A DNA stretch of 64,000 nt from UBA10348 sp002469915 (GCA_029249345.1 JAQWHM010000001.1:257959-321958), one strand, 5' to 3'; numbered from the stretch's first letter, positions 23,838 through 33,184 are shown. Made by a program: numbers and translations. The notes: generated by a model not told the origin, from the letters alone.

Positions 23838-26564
23838 ATGCGACTTCTTCTCCCACTCCTTTTCCTCTTCGTCCCCGTTCTTGCCAACGCCCAGCAAACG
23901 ATGGACGAAGCGTATGGGGAGAAAATCGCAGAGTTCACCACGGACGAACGGTTTCTAAACGACCTCATCGATCACCTCCCCGCGTCCGACACGGTCCCTT
24001 CGCCACTAGACTATTTCGGGACGATCATTGGCGCCGAAGGAATCCTGCACTACACAGAGGACATTTATGGCTACCTGCGCGCCCTCGCGGATGCCTCCCC
24101 TCGCGTCATGGTTCGAAATATTGGCTACTCGGAGGAAGACCGGGAAATGATTGAGGTCATTATCGCCGATGAAGCAACGATAGCCGATCTCGAGCCATAC
24201 CGGGTTGCGCTAAACCGCTTGGCTGATCCTCGCTCTCTATCTGAAGACGAAGCTTCGGACATCATCGCGTCTGCGAAGCCGATCTATTACTTGACGGCGG
24301 GCCTCCACTCGAGCGAAACCGGCTCTCCGGAAATGGTCATGGAGCTGGCTTATCGTTTGGCCGTCGAAGAATCAGACTATATCCGCTCGATACGGGACAA
24401 TGTGATCACCATGTTTACGCCCGCCGCCGAGCCCGATGGTCGAGACCGTATGGTGGATGTACATCGCTACTCGGATGATCACAACGGACAAGCGCCAAAT
24501 CTTACCTATTGGGGCAAATACGTTGCGCACGATAACAACCGGGATGGCTACGGGATGGCGCTCAATCTGACACGCAATCTCCTCGACAGCTTCCACCACT
24601 GGAAGCCTCAGGTCATGCATGACTTGCACGAGTCTGTTCCCTATCTCTACGTATCTACGGGACTCGGACCCTACAACGAATGGATTGACCCCATCACAGT
24701 GGATGAATGGCATAACCTGGCCTACGAAGACGTTTCTGAACTGACGCGGGTGGGCATGCCGGGTGTATGGACGCATGCGTTCTATAATGGTTGGGCGGCC
24801 AACTACCTGATCTGGATGGCCAATTTGCGCAACTCGAATGGGCGCTTTTACGAGACGTTTGGCAACAGCCACCCGGGCACGTTCGAACGTAAGCTCGGCA
24901 AACGCAGCACCGCTACGCAGTGGTATCGCCCGAATCCACCCCTTGAGACCGTGATGTGGTCCCTGCGTAACAACACGAATTACATGCAGTCCGGTGTGCT
25001 CGCTTCGCTCAAGTACACAGCAGATAATGCGCACCAGTTTGTCGAGAACTTCTGGCTCAAATCCTCCCGCGCAGTTGAAAAAGGCCGCACCGAAGCGCCC
25101 TATGCATGGGTTATTCCGCACGAATCTCAGCAGGACCGCCCCGTGGGAACGACATTCATGGTAAACCTGCTAATGGATATGGGATTAGAAGTGCATCAAT
25201 CTGAGTCTGCGCTAAGCGAGGGAGACCTCGAAGCTGTCGCCGGTTCGTACATCGTTCGCCTTGACCAGCCCTACCGCACGCTCGCGCAGGTCATGATGGA
25301 CAGGCAGAACTTCCCAGAAGGTGCGAATGCTCCCTACGATGATACGGGGTGGACGCTTCCTCTCTCCCACCGAGTCGATGCCGTACGGGTCGATTCGTCG
25401 TGGATATTGGATGCGGATATGACTTTGCTCGAGGCGCACGTGGCTCCTGCCACTTCCGGCGCTGGTCGTGGAAAGTGGCTCGTGCTAAACAACACGACCG
25501 ATGATAATTTCGCACTATTTCGCTATCGATTGTCAGGCACCCAGATGGAAGCCGCAGAGTCGGAATTTGAGGCCGGTGAGGACACATTTCACGCAGGATC
25601 GCTCATTTTTGAACGTTCTGACTCTGCGTTGGAAACCGCCTCAGAACTTGGCTTGCAAGTTCAGGCCTTCCGGTCAAAGCCCGATGTAGCTACGCATAAT
25701 GCCGACCCCGCGCGTGTGGGACTCATTCATACCTGGACATCCAGACCACAGGATGCTGGGTGGTGGCGCTTTGCGTTTGACGAAGTAGGCATTCCCTATA
25801 CCTACCTTTCTGAGCAGGATCTAGCGACAACAGATCTATCCCAGTTTGATGTACTCATCCTTCCTCGTACACGATCTGACTTTAAGACGCTGGTTCACGG
25901 CAACTCAATGGTCGGTGAGCCTACGCCTTGGGAGCCGTCTGAAGAGTATCCGCATATCGGGCACATCGATCAGACCGATGATACCCGGCGCGGTATGGGC
26001 TACGCAGGCGTTACGCGCTTGCAAGCCTTTGTCGAGGGCGGCGGCGTCTTCCTGACGTCCGGCCCTTCGTCCGCCATTCCTATTGATGCGGGCCTTACGC
26101 GCCGTGTCAGCATCCGCCAGACACGCTCGCTCCAGGCCCGCGGTTCGCTCGTCCGCACCCAGGTCGCGGACTCGCTCAGCCCAATCGCATACGGATACCC
26201 GCATGATGGTGACATTCCTGCCTACTTCAGCCAATCCCCCGTGTTCAGCGTGAACTCAAACGTCGGTGGTTATCGCACGCCTGATTGGCAGAAAGACCTC
26301 GCGTGGGAAACAGAAGTCCCACGGACGGTGCTCTCGTTCGCCAAAAGCAATTTGAACATGAGTGGCATGCTCCAAAATCCCGGTGAGCTTCAGGGCGCAC
26401 CTGCCGTCTTGGATGTGCCTGTTGGCGATGGACATGTTATATTGTTCGCAACACGCCCCGTCCGCCGCTGGAACACGCATGGTAACCATGCGCTAGTGTG
26501 GAATGTGCTTCTGAACTGGAATGATTTAAGGGTTGGGTGGCCTGAAAGGAAAAAAGAGGACTGA
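23838..26564 (+). CDS. Secreted M14-family zinc carboxypeptidase-like protein
   Basis: A 908-residue exported protein (MRLLLPLLFLFVPVLANA signal peptide). The M14 zinc site is present: GLHSSETGSPEM gives His 157 and Glu 160, and QVMHDLHES gives the third ligand near His 261-264; PAAEPDGRDRM and HDNNRDGYGMALN complete the substrate-binding segments. The long C-terminal part (from about residue 480) lacks a recognised catalytic motif and probably includes a Rossmann-like glutamine-amidotransferase-type fold around YAGVTRLQAFVEGGGVFLTSG. Such large M14 proteins are common in Rhodothermia-like and Gemmatimonadota genomes. The ATG at 23838 places the signal peptide first. It is divergent from the DegT gene and its stop abuts the convergent wbpA stop with no gap. 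Confidence 0.87.
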   Translation: MRLLLPLLFLFVPVLANAQQTMDEAYGEKIAEFTTDERFLNDLIDHLPASDTVPSPLDYFGTIIGAEGILHYTEDIYGYLRALADASPRVMVRNIGYSEEDREMIEVIIADEATIADLEPYRVALNRLADPRSLSEDEASDIIASAKPIYYLTAGLHSSETGSPEMVMELAYRLAVEESDYIRSIRDNVITMFTPAAEPDGRDRMVDVHRYSDDHNGQAPNLTYWGKYVAHDNNRDGYGMALNLTRNLLDSFHHWKPQVMHDLHESVPYLYVSTGLGPYNEWIDPITVDEWHNLAYEDVSELTRVGMPGVWTHAFYNGWAANYLIWMANLRNSNGRFYETFGNSHPGTFERKLGKRSTATQWYRPNPPLETVMWSLRNNTNYMQSGVLASLKYTADNAHQFVENFWLKSSRAVEKGRTEAPYAWVIPHESQQDRPVGTTFMVNLLMDMGLEVHQSESALSEGDLEAVAGSYIVRLDQPYRTLAQVMMDRQNFPEGANAPYDDTGWTLPLSHRVDAVRVDSSWILDADMTLLEAHVAPATSGAGRGKWLVLNNTTDDNFALFRYRLSGTQMEAAESEFEAGEDTFHAGSLIFERSDSALETASELGLQVQAFRSKPDVATHNADPARVGLIHTWTSRPQDAGWWRFAFDEVGIPYTYLSEQDLATTDLSQFDVLILPRTRSDFKTLVHGNSMVGEPTPWEPSEEYPHIGHIDQTDDTRRGMGYAGVTRLQAFVEGGGVFLTSGPSSAIPIDAGLTRRVSIRQTRSLQARGSLVRTQVADSLSPIAYGYPHDGDIPAYFSQSPVFSVNSNVGGYRTPDWQKDLAWETEVPRTVLSFAKSNLNMSGMLQNPGELQGAPAVLDVPVGDGHVILFATRPVRRWNTHGNHALVWNVLLNWNDLRVGWPERKKED

Positions 26565-27812
26565 TTAAGTCACATTCCTGGTGTCCACCAGAACCGGCGC
26601 CTTTTCTTTGATCATAGCCCAATCATAATCGCTATGATCAGTGACGATTATGGCACAATCGCATGCATCAAGAGCAGTGTCAAGGCTTGTCTCTGACCGC
26701 ATATTGAAAACATGATCATTTATCACCGGAACGTGGTGATCGTAATAGATCACATTCCCTCCTTTCCGTTCGAGCAACTGAATTATATCAAGAGCCGGAC
26801 TTTCTCGGACATCTGATATGTCCTTCTTATATGCTACGCCTACCACAAGAACTGTACTCCCTTTGATGGACTTCTCCTGATCATTGAGCCTGTCTTGTAC
26901 TTTCTGAGCCCAGTGCTCTGGCATGGCCGTATTCACTTCACTCGCCAATTCAATAAATCGAGCGGTGTAGTTCAAGGTCTTTAGTTTCCAAGACAGATAA
27001 TGTGGGTCAATTGGAATACAGTGCCCCCCCAGACCCGGACCAGGTGTGAACTTCATGAAGCCGAAAGGCTTGGTAGCCGCTGCATCAATTACTTCCCAAG
27101 CGTCCACTCCCAATTTTTCACACATCAACAGCACCTCGTTCACAAGTCCTATATTGACCGCACGAAATGTGTTTTCAAGCAACTTGACCATTTCCGCCGC
27201 TTCTGGACTCGAAACGGGCACGATGGTATCAATAGCCCTTCCATAAATCGTGGTTGCCTGCGAAATACATGCTTCAGTAATCCCGCCCAAGACCTTAGGA
27301 GTATTTTTAGTGGTGTAGTCGTCTCGACCGGGATCAACTCGTTCGGGACTGAAAGCAAGAAAAAAGTCTTCTCCGACAGCTAGCCCACTCTTTTCCAACT
27401 GCGGAAGAATGACTTCTCGTGTAGTACCCGGGTAAGTCGTGCTTTCCAGGATCACTGTTTGACCTTTTTTCAGTCGAGGCGCAATTTCGTTTGTCGCCGA
27501 AACGATGTAAGATATATCTGGGTCTCTTGTTTTACTTAACGGGGTAGGTACGCAGATGGAGATAGCATCTACTTCTTTGAGCAAATCGAAATCGGTTGTA
27601 CCAGTGATCAACCCTGCTTCGACCAGTGATACCAAACGGCTTGACGGGATATCTTCGATATACGAGCTTCCACCGTTCAAAAAGGATATTTTTTCATCAG
27701 ACACATCAAATCCGATAACACGAACTCCAGCTTCAGCAAATACAACAGCTAGCGGTAGACCTACATATCCCATCCCGATGATACCGAGCGTGGGCAAGTT
27801 TTGATTACTCAT
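26565..27812 (-). CDS. wbpA: UDP-N-acetyl-hexosamine 6-dehydrogenase (WbpA/WecC family)
   Basis: A 415-residue nucleotide-sugar dehydrogenase that oxidises C6 of UDP-GlcNAc or UDP-ManNAc to the uronic acid in two NAD-linked steps. It has the NAD fold LGIIGMGYVGLPLA, the conserved VPTPLS, the catalytic Cys 265 in GLGGHCIPIDPHYL, and the C-terminal GVAYKKDISDVRESPAL. GGHCIPxDP separates this group from UDP-glucose dehydrogenases (GGSCFPKD). A WbpB-like gene upstream on the same strand favours the WbpA reaction. ATG codons at 27824 and 27812 are both possible; I use 27812. Its stop directly abuts the M14 stop. Confidence 0.9.
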   Translation of the reverse strand: MSNQNLPTLGIIGMGYVGLPLAVVFAEAGVRVIGFDVSDEKISFLNGGSSYIEDIPSSRLVSLVEAGLITGTTDFDLLKEVDAISICVPTPLSKTRDPDISYIVSATNEIAPRLKKGQTVILESTTYPGTTREVILPQLEKSGLAVGEDFFLAFSPERVDPGRDDYTTKNTPKVLGGITEACISQATTIYGRAIDTIVPVSSPEAAEMVKLLENTFRAVNIGLVNEVLLMCEKLGVDAWEVIDAAATKPFGFMKFTPGPGLGGHCIPIDPHYLSWKLKTLNYTARFIELASEVNTAMPEHWAQKVQDRLNDQEKSIKGSTVLVVGVAYKKDISDVRESPALDIIQLLERKGGNVIYYDHHVPVINDHVFNMRSETSLDTALDACDCAIIVTDHSDYDWAMIKEKAPVLVDTRNVT

Positions 27813-27833
27813 TTCAGCTAACATGTATTTTGA

Positions 27834-29171
27834 TTAGTCGCCGTATTCAGGACGGCCAACAGAGGTATATTCGAATCCCATTTTTTTCATCCTGTGCGGT
27901 TTGAACAGATTCCGTCCATCAAATACAACCGGGTTTTTGAGCTTTAATTTGATTCGATCAAAATCTGGACGACGAAATTCATGCCATTCGGTTAAGACCG
28001 CTAGAGCATCTGCATCTTCTAGCACTTCGTATGGCTCACTTCCGTATGCTATCGCATCTCCAAATACGGCTTTTGTCGTACCCATTGCCTCCGGGTCAAA
28101 AGCGTGAATTTGAGCTCCTGCTTTAAGTAATTCTTGTATTACATAATGAGCTGGGGACTCACGCACGTCATCCGTTCGCGCCTTAAATGCTAATCCCCAA
28201 ACTGCGATTCGTTTTCCTTCCAAGGACCCACCAAAACTCGACACGATACGATCTGCCATTTGAATGCGTTGACGGTCATTCACATTGAGGACAGCATCTA
28301 GAATCTTAAAATCATAACCATACTCATCTGCAGTGCGCTTTAAAGCTTGAACGTCTTTGGGGAAACAGCTCCCACCGAATCCAATGCCTGGGTATAAAAA
28401 TAAATTCCCAATGCGACTATCAAGACCAATGCCTTTTCGAACTTGATCCACATTTGCACCAACTTCTTCGCATAAGTTTGCTACTTCATTGATAAACGAA
28501 ATCTTGGTGGCAAGAAATGAATTAGCAGCATACTTGGTCATTTCAGATGATCTTTCGTCCATTACCAAAATAGGATTGCCTTGGCGTACAAATGGCTCAT
28601 AAATAGTCCGCATAATTTCAGCAGCCCGTTCTGACCTAGTGCCAACAACCACACGTTCCGGTTTCATGAAGTCTGCGACGGCAACTCCTTCGCGCAAGAA
28701 CTCAGGGTTTGAAACTACATCAAAGTCTTCTCCTACATTCAGCTTTCTAGATTCCATAATTTCGCGAACTGCATCTGCCGTACCGACTGGAACGGTACTC
28801 TTATTCACGACGACGTGATATCCTGAATCACTAGATCCTGCCCACAAATCAGCCAGATCGCCTGCCGCCTTCTTCACGTACGAGAGATCTGCCGCTCCGT
28901 TTCCTCCCGGTGGGGTCGGAAGTGCCAAAAACAGCACATCAGACCCAAAAGCCGCTCTGGCTAGGTCTGTGGTAAAATCCAAACGACCCTCTTTGATATT
29001 TCTCTTTAGAAGCATCTCGAGTCCCGTTTCATAGATAGTTGGCACCCCCCGTTTGAGCTGCTCAACTTTTTTTTCATCGATATCCACACAGAGAACATCA
29101 AATCCCATTTCAGCAAAACAAGTTCCAGTTACGAGACCGACATACCCAGTCCCGACGATTGCGATGTGCAT
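27834..29171 (-). CDS. ugd: UDP-glucose 6-dehydrogenase
   Basis: A 445-residue enzyme that makes UDP-glucuronate from UDP-glucose. Motifs seen: NAD-binding AIVGTGYVGLVTG, ALPTPPGGNGAADLSYV, STVPVGTAD, and the catalytic Cys 269 in GIGFGGSCFPKDVQAL, with the C-terminal GLAFKARTDDVRESPA. Length and motifs are standard for the bacterial family. Nine to 21 bases separate it from the wbpA-like gene downstream, so the two are co-transcribed. It supplies a uronic acid for the surface polysaccharide. Confidence 0.96.
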   Translation of the reverse strand: MHIAIVGTGYVGLVTGTCFAEMGFDVLCVDIDEKKVEQLKRGVPTIYETGLEMLLKRNIKEGRLDFTTDLARAAFGSDVLFLALPTPPGGNGAADLSYVKKAAGDLADLWAGSSDSGYHVVVNKSTVPVGTADAVREIMESRKLNVGEDFDVVSNPEFLREGVAVADFMKPERVVVGTRSERAAEIMRTIYEPFVRQGNPILVMDERSSEMTKYAANSFLATKISFINEVANLCEEVGANVDQVRKGIGLDSRIGNLFLYPGIGFGGSCFPKDVQALKRTADEYGYDFKILDAVLNVNDRQRIQMADRIVSSFGGSLEGKRIAVWGLAFKARTDDVRESPAHYVIQELLKAGAQIHAFDPEAMGTTKAVFGDAIAYGSEPYEVLEDADALAVLTEWHEFRRPDFDRIKLKLKNPVVFDGRNLFKPHRMKKMGFEYTSVGRPEYGD

Positions 29172-29241
29172 ATTTTTTCACTTATGACAATGATTTGAGA
29201 AACTACGGGTTGAGTATCCCGAAATCATCTTATTTCAACCT

Positions 29242-29481
29242 TTACAATTTGAAAATCTGATTCAACGAATACTTCCGGTCTACTTTAACCACGATACGCC
29301 CCAAAGTCGCTTCCATTACTTGGTCCAAGAGCGCTTCGGCCTCAAATTCAGGATCTAGGACCCCTTGTTCTTCTGAATACGTCAGGATGTTGGACTCTGC
29401 ATTCAGCCGCAACGTATTAAATCGCTGCGCTTGTTCTTCCAAAAACTCCCTGCCTGCCGAAACCCGACGCCGACTGTGAAC
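29242..29481 (-). pseudogene. Fragment of a Wzz/GumC-type polysaccharide co-polymerase
   Basis: A frame of about 80 codons, closed upstream by a TAA at 29482-29484, reads SRRRVSAGREFLEEQAQRF, then AESNILTYSEEQGVLDPEF and ALLDQVMEATL. This is the coiled-coil pattern of Wzz/GumC/Wzc periplasmic domains (xxREFLEEQ, LxxAExxLxxYxEEQGVL, LLxQV). The intact Wzz gene at 56250 carries a similar segment (NFRAFVESR, then LDSLASFQRKYGVIDLEAQ). No transmembrane segments or start-proximal domain remain, so it is a remnant. It is AT-richer and lies between ugd and the single-SLBB gene. The identification rests on pattern recall and needs a search. Confidence 0.5.
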
Positions 29482-29885
29482 TTATTTTGTAACTACAGAA
29501 TGTATCGGCAAACATATCGGAAATCAGAGCAGCTTCTCTGGAGACCGCACTCGATGAGTGAATCTGAATAAGGTCTACAGCCTACATCCGGGTAGACAGG
29601 CTATGGTAATAAAGTCTTTCTGTAGACGCTGAGCTACGTCGGGTTGGGTCATGGGTCCATTCCCATCTTCTGGAATCAGCGCTGAGAACAGGTTCCCCGT
29701 ACGTGAACTACCTTTCAATCCATCAACGCGTCCGCAACTCGCAAAATTTCAGATTCTTCCCATTTAGAGGCGCATTAGCACCATGAGAGGATTCAGAATT
29801 GGACAACTCTAAAAAGTGCCAAAGCCGTTTTCTGACATTCAATTGCAAATCTCACTTTCAAATGAACCCGAAGCCCCCGGGCCAC
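29482..29885. other. Gene-free interval between Wzz remnant and SLBB gene
   Basis: About 400 bases with no convincing coding frame on either strand. It probably holds decayed sequence from the same deletion events that left the flanking remnants. I found no clear terminator, repeat or RNA gene in it. Confidence 0.4.
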
Positions 29886-30383
29886 CTATTTATTTCCAAA
29901 TTGCTGTAAAATGATAACAATCGTCCCAAACGTACTTACAATCGGGAATACATCTCTCCATCGGAAACCTTGCTGGGTAACCACCTCATAACTCAGGATA
30001 TCATCACTTTGCACCTCTGGATCTTCGCCTTGAACCACAATTTCGTTTTTCATTTCGACCTGATGAATGATTAGTCGCTGCGCATCGCTTATTCTGTGCA
30101 ATTTCAAACTAATCTCCGTAGTCGACCTTCTTGTCCGAGGCCCCAGTTGCGGGCCTCCCGTGAGCGAGATCAGCTCACTAAGTTTGGTACCTCGAGGAAT
30201 TTCATACAAGCCGGGATATCGCACAGCTCCCCAAACGTGCATTTTGATCGTTACGTCTCCCTGCTCCGAATAATTGTAGTATGCAGCCGTACTCAATCGT
30301 GATCTATCCAAATCCACGACTTGGGCTTGGACGTTGCTAAATGCTAAAATCAGTATGGTACAGGCGAAAATTCTAACCATCAT
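29886..30383 (-). CDS. Small secreted SLBB-domain protein
   Basis: A 165-residue protein with a signal peptide (MMVRIFACTILILAFSNVQAQ), one SLBB-type beta-grasp domain (IKMHVWGAVRYPGLYEIPRG, LSELISLTGGPQLG) and a hydrophobic C-terminus (VFPIVSTFGTIVIILQQF). The large SLBB exporter at 54494 ends in a comparable hydrophobic segment. SLBB domains bind or gate polysaccharide in Wza-like export channels; this protein has a single copy and no Poly_export domain, so it may be an accessory or a shortened exporter. The ATG at 30383 is supported by GGAG nine bases upstream. Its neighbours are a Wzz fragment and a cysC remnant, so it could itself be left over from a larger operon. Confidence 0.7.
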   Translation of the reverse strand: MMVRIFACTILILAFSNVQAQVVDLDRSRLSTAAYYNYSEQGDVTIKMHVWGAVRYPGLYEIPRGTKLSELISLTGGPQLGPRTRRSTTEISLKLHRISDAQRLIIHQVEMKNEIVVQGEDPEVQSDDILSYEVVTQQGFRWRDVFPIVSTFGTIVIILQQFGNK

Positions 30384-30424
30384 TATGAAAAACTCCACTT
30401 AAAAACCAGCTATTGTCGCAACCT

Positions 30425-30775
30425 GCAGATATACTGAGCCAATTACTTAATCAGTTCCACGGTATGCTAAACTAATCCATTTATATCTGTATTAAAGGGA
30501 TTGAAGACCAACTCAGGAGACCCAGGCCTCTCACAAACTGAACCCACACTAGTAAACTTCTTCAGCTCTCCGGCCCTTGCTCTGGCATGAGGCCCTTCGC
30601 GTCGCGAAGTTCACACACTTCCAAGGGGGTACTCATAAAGATCTCGAAAAACTCGGCAACATCAAAGAGATCTCGTGCCTTTTTCATTTGGCCTCGGAGA
30701 CGGAAACAAACGAACAGAGAACGATGATTCTCGCATCGACCATCAGCATGGCAGTCTTTAAGACGCACCAGTTTT
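30425..30775 (-). pseudogene. cysC: Remnant of adenylylsulfate kinase (APS kinase)
   Basis: Read on the minus strand, three frames together give the C-terminal half of CysC. One frame has LMVDARIIVLCSFVS, matching the family's KLMVDAGLIVICAFIS. After a frameshift near 30695 comes MKKARDLFDVAEFFEIFM followed by TPLEVCELRDAKGL, matching the ARDLxExxEFxEVFVDTPLEVCExRDPKGL block. After a second shift near 30585 comes ARARAGELKKFT and PGSPELVFNP, then in-frame stops. The P-loop half is missing, and the remnant begins where the WbpB-like gene ends. The gene cannot make APS kinase. A deletion that joined wbpB to cysC, followed by decay, would explain it. Confidence 0.72.
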
Positions 30776-31678
30776 CTACCCGCCCCTAATTCGATGTACA
30801 AGCTCAATAGCCGGGCGAGCGTCAGCGAGCCCGTATCCTCCCCCATTCAAGATGTCTTGGTATACGGCCGTATGGAGATCCGTGAACCCATCTGAGAACT
30901 CAAAGGCCTCGCCGTCGAGGGTCAATGACCTCCACGTCGTTTTTTCTCCAGCTTCCGCCGGTAGGTCGTTCTTATCGACAGATAGGTGCCACGTCACATC
31001 GGCATTTTCCAGCGTCAATTCACCCTTCATACTGTGAGCCGAGCGATGCGTAACAGTGGAAGCCAGCTCAGAGCCGAAAATCCACATGAGCATATCAAAA
31101 AAGTGAACGCCAATATTCGTAGCGACACCACCTGACTTGCTCTCATCGCCTTTCCACGAAATGAAGTACCATTTTCCTCGGGAGGCGATGTAGGTAAGAT
31201 CAATATCGAAACGTTTTCCCGTTGGCTCTGCTTCGACCTGCTTCTTCAACCGAATAACAGAGGGGTGCATTCGGAGCTGGAGCACGTTATAGATTTTCTG
31301 CCCCGTCTCGTTTTCAATATCCTGAAGGGCATCTACATTCCAAGGATTGAGCACAAGGGGCTTTTCGCATATCGCATCAGCACCAATACGAAGCGCAAAA
31401 CGACAGTGCGCATCATGTAGGTAATTGGGCGAGCATACACTTATATAGTGCAGCCTGTCCGCCTCTCCCATCCTGCGAAGCTTCTCCGCATGTCGATCAA
31501 ACCGTTCGAACTCGGTAAAGAAGCTGGCCTCCGGGGCGTAACGGTCGATAATCCCAACCGAATCAAATGGATCTGTGGCAGCCACCAGCTTATTTCCGGT
31601 ATCTACAATGGCCTTCATGTGCCGAGGTGCCACATATCCGGCCGCGCCAATGATTCCAAAATTTCTGGATTGTGCCAT
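30776..31678 (-). CDS. wbpB: Gfo/Idh/MocA oxidoreductase, WbpB/WlbA-like
   Basis: A 300-residue NAD-dependent enzyme. It has the Rossmann start NFGIIGAAGYVAPRHMKAI, the family loop VCSPNYLHDAHC, the conserved CEKPLVLNPW (Glu-Lys-Pro, with the catalytic Lys), and NIGVHFFDMLMWIFG. GYVAPRHMKAI and the short length fit WbpB/WlbA, which oxidises C3 of UDP-N-acetyl-glucosaminuronate to allow amination on the way to UDP-2,3-diacetamido uronic acids. WbpA-like and DegT genes are nearby; I see no WbpD acetyltransferase in the window. Its stop codon lies at the junction with the cysC remnant, so the last few residues may not be native. Confidence 0.85.
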   Translation of the reverse strand: MAQSRNFGIIGAAGYVAPRHMKAIVDTGNKLVAATDPFDSVGIIDRYAPEASFFTEFERFDRHAEKLRRMGEADRLHYISVCSPNYLHDAHCRFALRIGADAICEKPLVLNPWNVDALQDIENETGQKIYNVLQLRMHPSVIRLKKQVEAEPTGKRFDIDLTYIASRGKWYFISWKGDESKSGGVATNIGVHFFDMLMWIFGSELASTVTHRSAHSMKGELTLENADVTWHLSVDKNDLPAEAGEKTTWRSLTLDGEAFEFSDGFTDLHTAVYQDILNGGGYGLADARPAIELVHRIRGG

Positions 31679-31890
31679 TTACTTGTAGAAGGACAGGAGA
31701 CTCTGTCTGAATTGAATGGGTTGTAAAATATCGAATTCAGGGCTGCAAAACCCACATTTTGGCTCAGATGCATCCGTTTTGAGGCTGTGTTGATACAAAT
31801 CTGACATCAATCGTATGTCCTACGTCGTTCTGCGACCTCTAGGATACTTAGCCCGTCCCCACCCACGTCCCACAGATTCCCAATAGTCTC

Positions 31891-31906
31891 GTCACACTTC
31901 TGTGAC
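31891..31906. promoter_or_regulatory. Palindrome GTCACA-N4-TGTGAC in a divergent intergenic region
   Basis: A perfect 6-base inverted repeat with a CTTC spacer, in the 359-base gap between wbpB-like (minus) and the Spy-like lipoprotein gene (plus). It could be a regulator-binding site or a small hairpin. No other convincing feature is seen in 31679-32037 apart from a weak 5-base inverted repeat near 31997. Confidence 0.25.
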
Positions 31907-32037
31907 AATTCGCCTCTGTTAGTGCCGTTATTTGGGTGCAGAAAGGGACACGGCCGCCCCACAGAGGCTGAGTCGGGTCAATTTCTATCACACCCACGAG
32001 TATATTCCTCGTAACCACATTGAAAGAGTTTACAGTC

Positions 32038-33123
32038 ATGAAGACGACCTTTAAATCAATACTATCCCGCATCGCCACCGCGTTGATGCTCGTCCTTTTC
32101 CTTACCGCTTGCGATACCTCAAGCAGTCTCTCAGGAGACGACGATTCAGGATCCTTGGCCGAGTCCGTTTCCTTTTTGGTGTCCGATCTCGGGCTTTCAG
32201 CTTCAGAGACCGCCGCACTAACCGATTCGTTTGCCAAGTTCGGAGGAGATTCCGACAAAGATCCTGGATTTCTATGGTATGTAGCCGCTGAAATGCAGGC
32301 GACCTTAACCGAAGAACAGAAGGCTCGCTTATTCCAGCGATTGGAGCAGTCCAACGATCGCGGGCAAGGACCGGGAATGCGTCCGGGCGGACAGCAAGGA
32401 AGACCTGGTCAGGGCGGACCAAACGGAAACGGTATGCGCCAAGGCAAGCCTGGTCAAGATTCGAACGGTGGTGGAATCAGTCAGATTGAATTGACGGATG
32501 ATCAAAAGGCGCAGATTAAGACCATTCATGAATCGTACAAACCACAATTCGAAGCCATTCTGTCTCAGCGCGATTCATTGACCCGCGACGAGATTAAAAC
32601 CCAGATTGAAGCCCTGCGCGAACAGGTACGTGCCGAAGTAGAAGGTGTCCTTACGGATGATCAGAAAGCTCAGCTCGACCAGTTGAAAGCCGATGCCGAA
32701 GCGCGTCGTTCAGAACGTGAATTAGAAAGAGAAGCCAATCGAGAAGCGGCCAAACTGGTCATGGTCGAAGTATTGGGTCTGACCGATGACGAAGTCGCCG
32801 CAATGGATGCTTTACACGCATCCCGCGAAGTAGATCGCCAGACGATTCAAGACCTGATCGACACCGGTGCTGATCGCGAAACGGTTCAGGCGGCCGCCGA
32901 AGAGCTCCGCGCTGCACACGAAGAAGCTGTAGCCGCGATTCTGGACGAAACTCAACTTGAAATCACGATGATTCACAAGGCATTGGCCCAGCGGATGCAG
33001 AATCGTAAAGGTAAAGGTGGTAAAGGTGGCCCAGGCGGACAGGGTGGTCCTGGTGGCCAGGGAGGCCGCGGACAAGGCGGCCCGAGAGCTGGCGGTCCCG
33101 GACCCGGAGTAACCAACGGATAA
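32038..33123 (+). CDS. Spy/CpxP-like Gly-rich lipoprotein
   Basis: A 361-residue lipoprotein (lipobox FLTAC after MKTTFKSILSRIATALMLVL). It contains LTxxQ-type motifs of Spy/CpxP periplasmic chaperones: LTEEQKARLFQRLEQ, LTDDQKAQIKTIHESY and LTDDQKAQLDQLKADAEA, the last two flanking a long amphipathic helix. Two glycine-rich stretches interrupt it: GQGPGMRPGGQQGRPGQGG around residue 105, and a C-terminal tail of GGKGGPGGQGGPGGQGGRG type. Spy-like proteins bind unfolded envelope proteins or metals under stress; the disordered Gly/Gln/Arg tails are unusual for the family. The ATG at 32038 is preferred since it places the signal sequence first. A strong terminator follows, so it is a single-gene unit. 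Confidence 0.75.
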   Translation: MKTTFKSILSRIATALMLVLFLTACDTSSSLSGDDDSGSLAESVSFLVSDLGLSASETAALTDSFAKFGGDSDKDPGFLWYVAAEMQATLTEEQKARLFQRLEQSNDRGQGPGMRPGGQQGRPGQGGPNGNGMRQGKPGQDSNGGGISQIELTDDQKAQIKTIHESYKPQFEAILSQRDSLTRDEIKTQIEALREQVRAEVEGVLTDDQKAQLDQLKADAEARRSERELEREANREAAKLVMVEVLGLTDDEVAAMDALHASREVDRQTIQDLIDTGADRETVQAAAEELRAAHEEAVAAILDETQLEITMIHKALAQRMQNRKGKGGKGGPGGQGGPGGQGGRGQGGPRAGGPGPGVTNG

Positions 33124-33184
33124 TCAAGACTCCATCCTCGAGTAGTCACTCTATTTTTGGCGGGATTGGGTGATTATGGTGGTG

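Noticed and set aside
24372..25121. A 249-codon minus-strand frame inside the M14 peptidase gene
   Set aside because: It is antisense to the zinc-site region of a clear M14 protein, which explains why it stays open; nothing recognisable is encoded.
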